Shown: one piece after another, positions 17,404 through 27,841 of the stretch
How the letters are laid out: each line of letters begins with the position of its first letter
Numbering within the stretch: the first letter of the stretch is position 1
Assembly: GCA_029204225.1 (NCBI GenBank)
Contig: CM055096.1
Coordinates: 1,398,859-1,462,858 of the forward strand
DNA length: 64,000 nucleotides
Direction of reading: 5' to 3'
Origin: Diphasiastrum complanatum
Lineage: Eukaryota > Streptophyta > Lycopodiopsida > Lycopodiales > Lycopodiaceae
The notes under the pieces: generated by a model
Database searches by the model: none
Told to the model about the DNA's origin: nothing
Seen by the model: only the letters and a program-made list of their open reading frames with translations
Made by a program: the position numbers and the translations under genes

Positions 17404-18139
17404 AGAGAATAGTGTCCACTCGGGATGCTTCACTATTTCTTACATCAATTTTACATATCAAGATGTAACTAGAACATGAAGAATCATATAGAATGTAAAT
17501 GAAATGATTACACCATGCTTCCAACTCTGAACTCTCTAGAAAAATACAGCAAACAAACAATAAATGTGAGTGATCAACTTTTGCTTGCATGTCTCCTCCT
17601 TCTTTGTCCTTTGTTGCCATGTATCCACCATGATACTCCATGAATGAGCCTCCATCTTCATCTTGCCATAAGATGCCATCAAGCCTTGATGACTTGACCA
17701 TGAATGAGTGACACAATGAACCTCCAATAGCTTTATTTCCATCAGCAAAATCAGCCAAGAATTCTATTACAAATCCAACATCAAAACAATGTTCACCAAT
17801 GTAGCTAGTTTTACCATATCTTGACAATTTGCACACATCCACATGAAATTGATCAAACATGAGATAGAAAAAGTAAAGTAAACTTGAAAAAAACTTCCTT
17901 GTTTCTCCTTTGACCTTACTTGAGTCTTCAATATGCTGCAAAAACAGATCCATAACACCTTTGCCAATTACCTCTCCTTTGATGCTCTTGACTAGCTCCA
18001 AATTGCCAACTTCCCTTTTGACTAGTTGAAGCGCTTTGAGAGCAACCTCTTGATCTTCAACTTGAACATCAAAGTCATTGAACAAAATTTGTTTTCCAGA
18101 TCCACTTGCATAGCTCCATGTACACAAGAAGATCCTCAA
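17384..18139 (-). other. Unidentified ORF replacing RT in the Copia element
   Basis: An open frame of about 250 codons lies exactly where RT and most of RNase H should be. It has no Copia RT motif (no YVDD, no YGLKQ). It shows a lysine/glutamate-rich first third, a phenylalanine-rich middle (KFFSSLLYFFYLMFDQFHVD) and a glycine-rich stretch (DEDGGSFMEYHGGYMATKDK). I do not recognise it. It may be a captured host transcript, a piece of another element, or chance openness; the first codons may not be a real start. Confidence 0.45.
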
Positions 18140-18142
18140 AAA

Positions 18143-18787
18143 GATGTTCCACTCTTCATAAGAGATCGATACTCAAGATCCATTGCTTGGATCCACTCCT
18201 CTTCTTTCCTTGCTTGATCTACACTTGTAGGCTCATTCAAAGAGGTTGGGAAAGCAACATAATTTCCAAATCACTTTGTTAGTAGAAGGAATGTAAACCT
18301 TATAGGCTTTACTCACCTCACTATATCCAACAAAAATACCTCTTCTTGAAGATGGATCCTCCTTGGTCCTATCATCAAGAGTAATGTTGACATAGCATGT
18401 GCATCCAAAGGTTCTTAGAAAGTTGACACTCGGACTCCTCTTGAATAGCATCTCAAAAGGTGTCCTTCCATCCAAAATAGCACTCGGCCACCTATTGCAC
18501 AAGAAATTGGCACACAACAAAGCTTGATCCCAAAATGGTTTGTCAAGATTAGCACTTAACCTCATAGCTTTAGCACTTTCACATAAATTCCTATTCTTCC
18601 TTTCATCCACTCCATTTTGTTGTGGGGTCCTTGATGTTGTATACTCCCTCTTGATCCCATGCTCATCACAAAAGGCCTTGAACTTGTTAGATATGTACTC
18701 ACCACCATTGTCACCTCTCAAGCACTTGATCTTTGTGGAAAATTGGTTCTCCCTTGCATTCTTGAACTTGACAAAGACATCATACAC
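18143..18787 (-). pseudogene. Copia integrase core, C-terminus and RT start
   Basis: The integrase core continues with FSTKIKCLRGDNGGEYISNK (second Asp) and TPQQNGVDERKNR (catalytic Glu region), then GYSEVSKAYKVYIPSTNKVI. After a deletion the RT leader reads NEPTSVDQARKEEEWIQAMD and stops at a TGA near 18143. Confidence 0.9.
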
Positions 18788-18835
18788 TTCATCCTTGCTC
18801 TTTAGTAGATAGACCCAACAAAATCTACTAAATCA

Positions 18836-20391
18836 TCAATGAATTGTCACATACATCTTAGCTCCACTATTGCTAATTGTAGTAAATCCATGAATATCCG
18901 AATGTACAAGTTGAAAAGGCTTTGTAGATCTAGATATAGATATAGTATAAGGTAGTCTATGTGACTTAGACAAAGCACAAGACTCACAAACATGCTTGTC
19001 ATTACTTAAGGAACTTGGAAGACCAATCACAACCTTCCTTGCCATTACCTCCAATGACTTGAAGTTGAGGTGTCCCATCCTTTTGTGCCAAACCTCTTGA
19101 ATAGAAATTTGCTCAATTGCAACACATCCAACCTGGTTAGCAATAACAAAAGCATCTAGTTTGAACAATTTCCCTTGTCTCTTACCTTTTCCAATCAAGA
19201 CATCCTTCCTTTTGATCAAACAAGCATCTCCATCAAACTCCACCTTGAGGCTCTTACTTAGCATTTGACTCACACTAAGCAAATTCTTGGTAATAGATGG
19301 AATAAACAAGACATCCTCCAAATGAACATTCCTATCTGTAGAGAGAGAAATAGGAATTGTGCCAATCCCTTTAATTGCACACTCACCATCATTGGCCGTG
19401 TAGATCACCCTCTTGTCATCTCCATATGCCAACAAAGAAGTGAAGTACTCTTTGTGAAAGGTCATGTGTGAACTTGCCTCACTATCAATCCACCAAGGAT
19501 CTAGATCGCCATGATTAGCAAGCATACATGAAGACATCACAAAAGCATCATCATTTGCATCTTGAACATCCAAACCATCCTCATCAAGTGTTAGACTACC
19601 TTGCTTGTCTCCTTGATCTCTCTTCTTCTTGTAGCACTCACTTGCAAAGTGTCCTTTGATGCCACAATAGAAGCACTTAAGCTTTGATCTATCCTTCTTT
19701 TTGCCACTTGAAGAAGCATCTACTTGATCTTGCCTTTTAGACCACTTACTTTTGGTTTTGCCCTTGAATTTGCCCTTTGTGAACATAGCATCCTCTTGAA
19801 GTGTCGATGTAGATCCACCTCTTGCTTGAAGCCTATATTCCTCATTAATCAAGATCTCTTGAAGATCCATCAAACTTGGCAAAGTCTTTTGAATAGAAAT
19901 ACTTTGAACAATGTTAGCATGAGCATCCAATAAGCCATTAAGAATTACTTGAATAAGCTCTCCTTCCTTAATTAATTCATCAATGCAAGCCAACTCATCA
20001 TTCAATGCTTTCATTCTCAAAACAATAGTACTTGGACTTTCTTCATTCTTTTGCAAACAAGAAAAGATTTGTCTTCTTAGAGTTAACACTCTAGAAGTAG
20101 ATTTGGATTCATAAAGCTTCTTCAATGAATTCCAAGCTTCCAAAGATGATGTGCACTTACCAACTTCCTTGAGAAGTTCATTGGTAACATTCATCTTTAT
20201 CATGTGTAGAACCTTCTTGGCCCTCTTGTCATACCTCATTTGATCTTGTTGTGTTGCTGGTCTCTCCTCCAAACCTACAACAAAACATCATTCATCTCAA
20301 GAAGTGACTCCATCCTCACTTTCCACAATGAATAGTTAGTTGAGGTAAGCCTATCATTGGCTTCCAACATGACGCCAATTGAGGTTGCCAT
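18836..20391 (-). pseudogene. Copia gag-protease-integrase polyprotein, N-terminal part
   Basis: Gag starts at ATG 20391 (MATSIGVMLEANDRLTSTNY) but is thrown out of frame near 20280 by a 7-bp deletion relative to the related copy at 27842. From 20272 an open frame of 478 codons carries the UBN2 gag domain, the knuckle CFYCGIKGHFASEC, the protease loop IDSEASSHMT (canonical DSGA, here Gly to Glu), the pre-integrase finger (WHKRMGHLNF, then CESCALSKSH) and LVHSDIHG of the integrase core. The Gly-to-Glu change in the active-site triad should inactivate the protease. Confidence 0.92.
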
Positions 20392-20978
20392 GTAGCAATG
20401 ACCTGATCTTCTCTTTCAGCCTGTTTCAATGCACAAAGCACTCCTTTGGACAACAACAAATGCTTTCAAAAGAAATCATCAAGATTTGAAACTATCTCAC
20501 AAATTCTCTTCTAGCACTTATCAAACAAATCAACACATAGAATCATGGAATCTTGATCAACCTATGATCTATCCTCAATCTAATGACTTTTGCCACTTCC
20601 TAAGATTGAAACACACTCAAATGAAGTCCAGCAACCTCACTATCTAGAGATCCAATCAAAATTAGGGTTCTGACAAAATCACAAAAAATTGACTATTCCA
20701 AATCTACATGCAAATGCTGAAAATTTGATATGCAATCTATAAGCCACCACTTAGGCTGATCCAATGATCAAAAAATCGGCCAAATCCAATATGTGAATTC
20801 AAAAATCGAAATTGATCAAGTATATTGACCTATTTAGTGTTTTGATCTACAAAAGATCCAATCTACAAAAGCAAAAAATCCGATTTTGGTGTAGAATCCT
20901 CTCTAGCATGCTCTAGACTTGACATCTTCACCAAATCATTGATAGATCTGATTTCCTCCTTCATAACCTGAAACACAA

Positions 20979-20990
20979 GCTCTGATACCA
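20979..20990 (-). other. Primer-binding site of nested Copia element
   Basis: The minus strand reads TGGTATCAGAGC immediately after the CTTTCACA end of the 5' LTR. Confidence 0.93.
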
Positions 20991-21162
20991 TGTGAAAGAT
21001 TTTAGATCCTTAAGATCCAATCTACTTGAATGATCTTTGGTTAGAAAGAGAAATACACTACCAATCTCACCAATGTAGAAAAATCAGCATCTATACAGAA
21101 ATTGAGATATGCCAAATATGAAAATATAGCAAAATGTGATGAAACTAGTTGAATCTTTCATA
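20991..21162 (-). repeat. 5' LTR of nested Copia element, internally deleted
   Basis: 172 bp matching both ends of the 650-bp partner, with about 480 bp missing from the middle after AAATTGAGAT (plus strand). The missing part includes the presumed promoter, so this LTR should not drive transcription. The outer end reads CATA instead of CACA on the plus strand. Confidence 0.9.
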
Positions 21163-21305
21163 GAGACCATTCTTTGTTTCGAAATTGTGTAGCGAGAGGA
21201 ACATGTCCTTCATTCTTCTGATGAAGGAGGTGAGGTCTTTGCCATACCATCTCAGATTGGTCAGCTGATCTTCAAGAAGCATAATTTGGCTTCGTGATTT
21301 TTTTG
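21163..21305 (-). pseudogene. Copia family 1 copy b, gag N-terminal segment
   Basis: It begins with the second copy of the GAGAC duplication and continues the gag sequence interrupted at 16446. It matches 13175-13300 of copy a (the GAGCGAGAGGAA...CATAATTTGGCTTCGTGATT region). Confidence 0.87.
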
Positions 21306-22171
21306 AGCATTGTCTGTTTTCCAGATCAGTGCGAGAGAGATGTTCTCTCTCACGATTAATATGACTAGCTACTGCTAATCTGTAAACTCACTCTGGAGCT
21401 ATCTCAGACTTTTATAGTTTTGTCTATTCTGTGTCCGTGACTGTTTGCATATATCTGTATCCTTCGTTGATTTCTTTTTATGTGATCAATCCAGGGAACT
21501 GATTAAGTTAAAAGATCTAATGAAAAGAAATCCATTAGGCTTAATCAAAATTGATCCTAGTTTCCTGTCTCTGTCCTCTATGCATTAGCTTCCTTCTGCT
21601 CGTTGCACAGTGCCTTCACACTACAGACTTTCGCATTTTGCCAGAAGACACTTTCGCGATTTTAAGGGCAGTGTCATTTTTTCAGGGGCACCTTCGCTTT
21701 TATCTGGAAGACATTTGGCGACAGTGTTGCCTTTTTCGTAGAAATGCGAAAAATGTGACAATAGGCTAGAAAATATTTCTAAGGCATTTAAAGACAGTGT
21801 CACTTTTTCAAGGGCACCTTCGCTTTTATCCGGAAGGCATTTGGGGACAGTGTCGTCTTTTCACATAAATGCAAAAAATGCGATAGTAGGCTAGAAAACA
21901 TTTCTAAGGCATTTAAAGACAATGTTGCCTTTTTCGCAAAAATGCGAAAAATGCGACAATGTCTAAAAAAGTTGCCAAAGTTATTTTCTAAGTGTTTTAG
22001 ACCTAGGGATGGATTTTTCTCATGACCCAAAAATGCGAACTATGCGACAAAACAGTTCAAAAATGCAGACTGTGCAAAACATAGTTCAAAATACACAGTC
22101 GCTAAAAACAACAAAGGAAAAACTAAGAAAAATGCTAAGGCTTTGAAAGATAGAAACTCTTAGTTTTTTCA
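21306..22171 (-). repeat. 5' LTR of Copia family 1 copy b (partial)
   Basis: 866 bp aligning to 13976-15078 of copy a. It contains GGGCACCTTCGCTTTTATC at about 21686 and 21812, inside a degenerate array at 21640-21960. The outer end (TGAAAAAACTAAGAG on the minus strand) cuts into a gypsy RT segment at 22172, so this Copia copy lies in or beside that gypsy. Confidence 0.84.
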
Positions 22172-22855
22172 GATATAAGTTCAATCTTGTGATCTACAGA
22201 CCTTTCAGGTGGTAAAGCTACAGGAAGTTCTAGAAAAACATTATTGAATTCTTGCCTAAGTTCATTATAGGCTTCAAAGTCAAGAGTGTTCTCACTAGGT
22301 ATATTCATGGCATTAAGCTTAAGAATCTCATCATTGCAACAAATTAAATTTTTGTGAAAGCATAAATAAAATTTATACTCTATGTTCTTTATTAAAGAGT
22401 TAAGCTCATGCTTAGAGTAAGGTTTAATTCTAGTAGCATCAACACTTAAACTAGCACTAATCTTTATTAAAGAACAATCATGCATAAAATTAAAAGAATT
22501 TTTCAACAAAATCAATTTTTCAAGATTTATTCTTATCATAATGCCATTGTTGCCCAAGAACAATATCCACATCTACCAAATTAACGGCATGAAATTCTAC
22601 TTTTTTAAAATAATCCTGTATGTGCAAAGGTACATTAGGAACCACATAATCCATGGGTTCGAAATTACATCCAGACGCCATTGTCACACAATATTTTTTC
22701 TCACTTTTTTTATAGGAAGGTTTAGCATCTGCACCAAATTTATGAGTGGATGTCGTGTCAAAAAGTACATTAACAATATGTTCTCCAATTTTACCCTTAA
22801 TGCAAATTAAGTCATTAGGTCCATAAAACATTGAACTAAGAAAACAAATATCCAT
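22172..22855 (-). pseudogene. Ty3/Gypsy protease and RT start
   Basis: The protease part reads FYGPNDLICIKGKIGEHIVN then VLFDTTSTHKF (an altered DSGATH loop) and VDIVLGQQWHY. A second frame reads FNNVFLELPVALPPERSVDH, the standard gypsy lead-in to RT. The RT itself is cut off by the Copia LTR ending at 22171. The altered protease loop and the frame change mark it as dead. Confidence 0.82.
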
Positions 22856-22899
22856 CTCATTACTTTGAGATATTATGCTTTAGGTTCAGGCTTTGTTTT

Positions 22900-23455
22900 T
22901 GACACAATCTCGTGCAAGGTGACCCTCTCCATTGCACTTGAACTAAAGATTCTTCTTTCGAGCTTCTGCTAGGTCCTTCTTGCCACCTTGATGTTTATTA
23001 ATGTAGTGTTTGAATCTCTTAGAATTAGGATTTCAAGATGCCTTATTGATAATTTTCTTATCCTTTCTTTTGAATTGGAAACCCTTATTTTGCTCATTAG
23101 GGTGATGACTCTTATGTGGCTTAGGAGTATCATCAAAACATTTTGCAGCCCTAATAGCATCTTCTAGGGTGTTAGGATGGTTCCTTCTACCATCCACTTG
23201 ATAGTCTTAAGGTGAACCATCAATAAACATGAGCATTTGTATCTTTGGAGGTATTTCACTATAAAGAGGAGTAAGATATTCATGGAAATATTGAATGAAT
23301 TGATCAAGGCCTTTAGTCATGGTTAATCCCGAAAGCTTTTGAAAATGTTCATAATCATCTAACAAGGTAAGAAATTATTCCTTGAATTCTAGGCAAAATA
23401 TTCCTCTCAAGCATGTAGGTGTCTATACCTTGGATGGAGGTATGGAACCTAGTGA
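22900..23455 (-). pseudogene. Ty3/Gypsy gag C-terminal half
   Basis: Broken frames read TLEDAIRAAKCFDD, HPNEQNKGFQFKRKDKKIIN, and a knuckle FKCNGEGHLARDC whose first Cys has been lost to a stop. The order (gag, then protease at 22855) matches the adjoining fragment. Its N-terminal half may be the piece at 26640-26942, separated by later insertions. Confidence 0.7.
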
Positions 23456-24107
23456 TGTGTTAGCAAGACCTTACCATGGGTATTGGTCATTTTCCTAGAC
23501 CTTCGGCCTCAACCTTGAGCCATGATCACATATTAGGCCTTGGGCCAAAGTTAGCCATCACATAAGGGTCATGGGGAACTAGTAGGAGGGTGCACCTACT
23601 AGGGTCCCTTGATGCCCCTAAAGAACCCAAGAAGTTATAAACAAGAACCATAAGCTATGGAAGGTGTCTTTTGACATTTCGCTAACTTGTGAGTCTCTTG
23701 GCCTTTCATTTGCCTTCCCTTTTCTCATTGGCTTGTGTAAACATTCCATAGTGCTTTGGAGTGAGTCATTGGCCATCTATAAGAGAGGGAGAGGGCGCCC
23801 AAATGAGAGGATATTTCTTGTGTTGTGGCTTGCTTCTCTTCTCTAGTGGAAGGCTAGTGTGTAGAGAGCATAGATTGCTTGTTCTTGAGAGAATCACCAT
23901 CTTTGGTATGGGATTATTGAATTGATTTTAGTTTCAACATACCAAAAAGACTATGAGAGAACAATTCTATTAACAAACAAGAGAGTGTACAAGCATGTAG
24001 CAATAAACCTTAATGTAGTAATTGTTAGTAATAAGTAGGTTGATTACTCATTTAGGTTTATGAAATGGTCAATTTCAGGTGTGACATGATTATCCCAATT
24101 TCACTTA
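23456..24107 (+). repeat. Possible solo LTR
   Basis: Starts TGTGTTAGCAAGACC and contains CTATAAGAGAGGGAG near 23778, a TATA-like box followed by a purine run. It lies between two gypsy gag pieces. I found no partner copy in the window and no clear target duplication, so ends are guesses. Confidence 0.3.
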
Positions 24108-24771
24108 CCCCCTATCGTGGTGCTTGCAATCTCAATCTAAAAGGAAAATGTCGATCCCCTTCTTTGATGTGATGGATAAATGGAAAGCCCCATTCCTTCG
24201 CCCTTGCCTTCTCTCAACTATTGTTGAAAGCTATCATGATCTCAACATAATGGGAGGGAAAATATCTCACAAGAAGAGAAAAAATATAGGCCCCTAGAAA
24301 GTGGGAATGATGGGTGCTACAAGTTGCCACACCATCTCAATTCTTGAACCCATCTCACTTCTACGTAGGTGATTGGTCTTATATGTCAAAGAGTGCAAGG
24401 GCAACAATTTCTTTGGAAATTAAATAGCAAGTCATTGTTTTGAAATAGGGGCTTCTCGGGCACTTGTGTGTGCATACACCCTTAGTCAAAAGTGAATATG
24501 TGCTACTCTTTATATTTTACAAATGTATGACATACATATATGTTAAGTGTCTCACATGGGGCCTTTCTATGTGTCAACATCTAACTACAAAAACATTTGG
24601 TACAAAATTAACATTATCTTATTTAATCCACATAAAATTGACATTTTTTATACCTTATCAAATCAGTTGTTGGTTGGGCTAATCTCTTAACATATTATAA
24701 AGACAATGATAGAAAGATTATGTCATCAATGATATCTGAATTCTATCAACAAACAAGAGTGTGAATAAGCT
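24108..24771. other. Unassigned sequence
   Basis: A/T-rich DNA with no protein similarity, tandem repeat or LTR end that I can name. It separates the possible solo LTR from the Copia remnant at 24772. Confidence 0.5.
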
Positions 24772-24952
24772 CGCAAAAATGCAAAAAATGCGACAATGTC
24801 GGAAAAAGTTGCCAAAGTTATTTTCTAAGTGTTTTAGACCTAGAGACATTTTTTCTTCATGACCCAAAAATGCGAACTGTGCAACGAAACAGTTCAAAAA
24901 TGCAGACTGTGTGAAACATAGTTCAAAATGCATAGTCGCTAAAAACAACAAA
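24772..24952 (-). repeat. Copia family 1 LTR fragment
   Basis: Closely matches 21935-22125 (shared AAAGTTATTTTCTAAGTGTT and AACAGTTCAAAAATGCAGAC). It is fused at 24952/24953 to truncated RT coding sequence. Confidence 0.88.
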
Positions 24953-25344
24953 TAAGCAATGTCAGGGCGTGTGTTATCTGCAAGATACATTAGTGATTCG
25001 ATCAGCTTCCTGTGTGGTGTATGCTGCATCAATTTTCTTTTTTCTTCAGTCCACGAACAATCTTCATTTGTCAGGATTGTTCTTGCAAGCATTGGAGTAT
25101 TTGCTCCTTTGCAATTCATGATCCCGAAATCTTCTAAGATTTTCTGGGTATATCTAGAATGATGAAGGTACAATTTTCCTTCTTCATAGTCTCTATCAAT
25201 CTGTAAGCCAAGATAACATTTGGCTTCCTCTAGGTTTGCAATCTCGAAATGTTTTGAGATGTCGTACTTCACCTCAGCAATAAGTCCTTCACTTTTGTAG
25301 AGTATCAAGGTGTCGTCCACATATACAGCTACCTTGTATTTTTT
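24953..25344 (-). pseudogene. Copia RT fragment, second copy
   Basis: Reads YVDDTLILYKSEGLIAEVKY, then EAKCYLGLQIDRDYEEGKLY and ends TRPDIAYL. YVDD is the RT catalytic box. It follows RNase H in the element direction, which is out of order. Confidence 0.88.
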
Positions 25345-25900
25345 TGATTCCTAGGCTTGCACGCTGCTTCTAAAAAATTGCCTTGTCAAGAGGCTTTGTG
25401 AAAATATCTTCCACCATCTGCTTCGTTGGAACAAACTCGGTCTTCAGCCTGTCTTTCTTAACCAGATCTCTTATCAGATGATATCTGATAGCAACATGTT
25501 TCATTCTGGAATGAAACACTAGATCCTTCGTCAGATGAATGGTGGATGTGTTATCCATGAATAGTCACAGCGACTTGTTGGAGTTCTCTCCTAGTCCGTC
25601 AAGGAACTGCTTGAGCCATGTAAGCTCGTTCGCCATCTTGGTAGCTGCAACATACTCTGCTTTGCAAGAAGATTGCATAGTTACGGTCTGCTTCCTGCTG
25701 ATCCATATCATAGCTGCACCGGCTACTATTGTGCATCCTCCTGAGACGCTCTTGCAGTCATCTCTCAAGGATGCCCAACTTGCATCGCTGTAGGATTTGA
25801 TATGGAATCCTTCATGCTAAGAGAAACACAATCCATAATCCTTCGTCTGTTGAAGGTATTGCACTATCTTCCAATGCGTAGGGCCTAGAATGATATTAAA
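25345..25900 (-). pseudogene. Copia RNase H
   Basis: Reads RDDCKSVSGGCTIVAGAAMI, ISRKQTVTMQSSCKAEYVAA, and VFHSRMKHVAIRYHLIRDLV with VEDIFTKPLDKAIF. The SKQ..V..SS.EAEY and TKPL motifs identify it. Stops divide it at about 25560. Confidence 0.88.
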
Positions 25901-25915
25901 ATCGGCTCATTCTGA

Positions 25916-26640
25916 AAAGTGCATAAGCAATGTCAGAGCGTGTATTATCTGCCAAGTACATGAGTGATCCGATTAACCTGTTGTAGGGCACGTTCTACAT
26001 GGCTTCCTACCCTTCTGCATTCTGCGGACAGTCTTGCTTGGTCAGAATTGTTTCAGCTACCATCGGCATATTAGCTCTCTTGCAGTCTGTCATTTGAAAA
26101 TCATCAATGATTTTTTGGATGTATCTTGACTGGTGAAGATATAGTTTTCCTTCGTCAAGATCTCTGTTAATTTGCAATCCTAGGTAGCATCTTGCTTCCC
26201 CTAGGTCTGATATTTCAAAATGTTGTGAAATATCATGCTTCACCTGAGCAATCAGCTCATCGCTTCTGGACAAGATCAAAGTGTCATCCATGTAGACTGC
26301 TATGATTATGATTTTCTCATTTGTAACCTTTGTATAGACATTGTATCGGCCATCAATGGTTGAAACCCTAAGGATCTGAGAGTATGATCCTTCTTCTTAT
26401 ACCACTGTCTAGAAGACTGCTTCAGTCCATATATGCTTCTTTGCATTCGGCAGGCGTAGTTTGCAAAGCGTGAGCAGATGAATTCTGGTGGTTGGTCCAT
26501 ATAGACCTTTTCATTCAATTTGTCGTGTAGGAAGACGGTCTTTTCATCCACTATGTGGATCTTGAGACTATACGCTACTAGATATGAAAATATTAGGCGT
26601 AAGGACAAATGCTTTACGACTGGAGAGTTTTTCACTTTCA
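25916..26640 (-). pseudogene. Copia reverse transcriptase
   Basis: Reads KIHIVDEKTVFLHDKLNEKV, SIYGLKQSSRQWYKKKDHTL and, in another frame, YMDDTLILSRSDELIAQVKH. The catalytic box is YMDD. It is close to the plus-strand fragment at 32600-33250 (same KKDHTLRSLGFQPL segment). Confidence 0.88.
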
Positions 26641-26942
26641 AACTAAGGCTTTTCCATCCAGAAACATAGTGGCAGTGGAGAGTTTTTCACTTTCAAAAAC
26701 TATATTCAACGCAAGATATTTATTCCAAACATTAAGCCATGAATTAACTACTTGTAGACTCGTCTCTTTCTTTTTCCCTTTATACACTTTAACGGGAGGA
26801 GGTACTACATGCTTTTCATGATTAGCCAGCTTAGATTCAAGGGCTTGATTCTTCAAATTAGTTTCATGTAGCTATTGGTTTGTTTCGTGCTTCTGCCACA
26901 CTAGATAAATCAAAGGTAGGATTAGAGGTTGATTGATCCATG
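26640..26942 (-). pseudogene. Gypsy-type gag N-terminal fragment
   Basis: From ATG 26942 it reads MDQSTSNPTFDLS before stops; another frame reads VNSWLNVWNKYLALNIVFES then EKLSTATMFLDGKALV, the retrotransposon gag domain of gypsy elements. It is cut at 26640 by the Copia remnant and may be the missing first half of the gag at 22900-23455. Confidence 0.62.
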
Positions 26943-27347
26943 GGAGCTCGTCTTGATCGTGATCCTAGTTTTCAAAGCATCGACAAAGAAAGTATGATTA
27001 GAAAAAGACAATAGGCTTATGAATGTTTTAGTGTAAACTAATGCATGTTCTTTTACAAGCTCACCATAAGCTTAAATCCCAAAAAAAAGTTCAAAACTTT
27101 TAGATTCAATCTCAATCATTACTAAATTTGATGGCAAACAAAATGGTTTCATCTATGTTTGCAGCAATGTGGAATGGAGAACTATCCTTTGTTTTGGTAG
27201 GAATTGCTAGCAAATTCTTTCTCTTTCTTCTTTAATCTCAAAAGTTATGTTGATTTTTTCACATTGGCAAGATTGGTAGAGTTGATCTATTTCTAACCAA
27301 ATATCAAGTTATGGATTTGGATCTTGATTGATCCCAAATTCTTCACT

Positions 27348-27359
27348 TGGTATCAGAGC
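27348..27359 (+). other. Primer-binding site of family 2 plus-strand copy
   Basis: TGGTATCAGAGC, complementary to initiator tRNA-Met, preceded by CTTCACT, a decayed form of the LTR end CTTTCACA. Confidence 0.92.
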
Positions 27360-27841
27360 TTGTGTTGCATGTTATGAAAGGATAAAGCACATCTATAAAG
27401 GATTTGGTGAAGATATCAATTCTAGAGCATGCTAGATTGACTTCTACCCAAAAATCGAGTTTCTTGCATATGTAGATTGGATCTTTTGTAAATCAAAATT
27501 CATTTTAGGTTATTGAACTTGATAAATTCCAATTTCACACCATACTTACTAGAAATAAATTTTGTCAAAACCCTAATTTTGATTGGATCTCTATTTTGTG
27601 AGGTTATTGAACTTCATTAGAGTGTGTTTCAATCTTAGGAAGTGGCAAGAGTCATTAGATTGAGGATAGATCATAGGTTGATCAAGATTTCTACATTCTA
27701 TGTGTTGATTTGCTAGATATAAGTGCTAGAAGAGAATTGAGAGATTTCATATCTTTGTGATTTCTTTTTGGAAACATTTGCTGCAAAAGAGTGCTTTGTG
27801 CATTGGAACAGATTGAAAGAGAAGGATCAGGTCATTGCAAC

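Larger units (their letters stand above)
16447..21162 (-). mobile_element. Ty1/Copia element family 2, nested, RT-deficient
   Basis: 4716 bp on the minus strand with 12-bp inverted LTR ends (TGTGAAAGATT...AATCTTTCACA), PBS, polypurine tract and a 5-bp target duplication, inserted into gag of another Copia element. It keeps gag, zinc knuckle, protease, pre-integrase and integrase domains. RT is cut after its first ~30 residues and the RNase H start is missing; about 0.74 kb of unrelated sequence takes their place. The LTRs differ greatly in length (650 and 172 bp). A plus-strand relative lies at 27030-30135. Confidence 0.93.
15541..22171 (-). mobile_element. Ty1/Copia element, family 1 copy b, split by a nested element
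   Basis: The pieces 15541-16446 and 21163-22171 were contiguous before the 4.7-kb Copia element 16447-21162 landed in gag. Together they give part of the 5' LTR, gag, zinc knuckle and protease, then a jump to a short RT segment (KARLVAKGFSQKYGVEYTET) that ends at 15541. A deletion also joins gag directly to LTR sequence near 21306, removing the gag start and PBS. Confidence 0.85.
24772..26640 (-). mobile_element. Rearranged Copia pol and LTR remnant (family 1)
   Basis: In minus-strand order the pieces are RT (26640-25916), RNase H (25900-25345), a second RT fragment (25344-24953) and an LTR fragment (24952-24772). RT normally precedes RNase H once, so the second RT segment is a duplicate from another copy joined by deletion or recombination. 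The LTR piece matches 21935-22125. Confidence 0.83.

Noticed and set aside
15094-23455. A single gypsy element spanning the Copia insertions from 15094 to 23455
   Set aside because: The integrase end at 15094-15540 is on the plus strand while gag and protease at 22172-23455 are on the minus strand, so they cannot be one unrearranged element.
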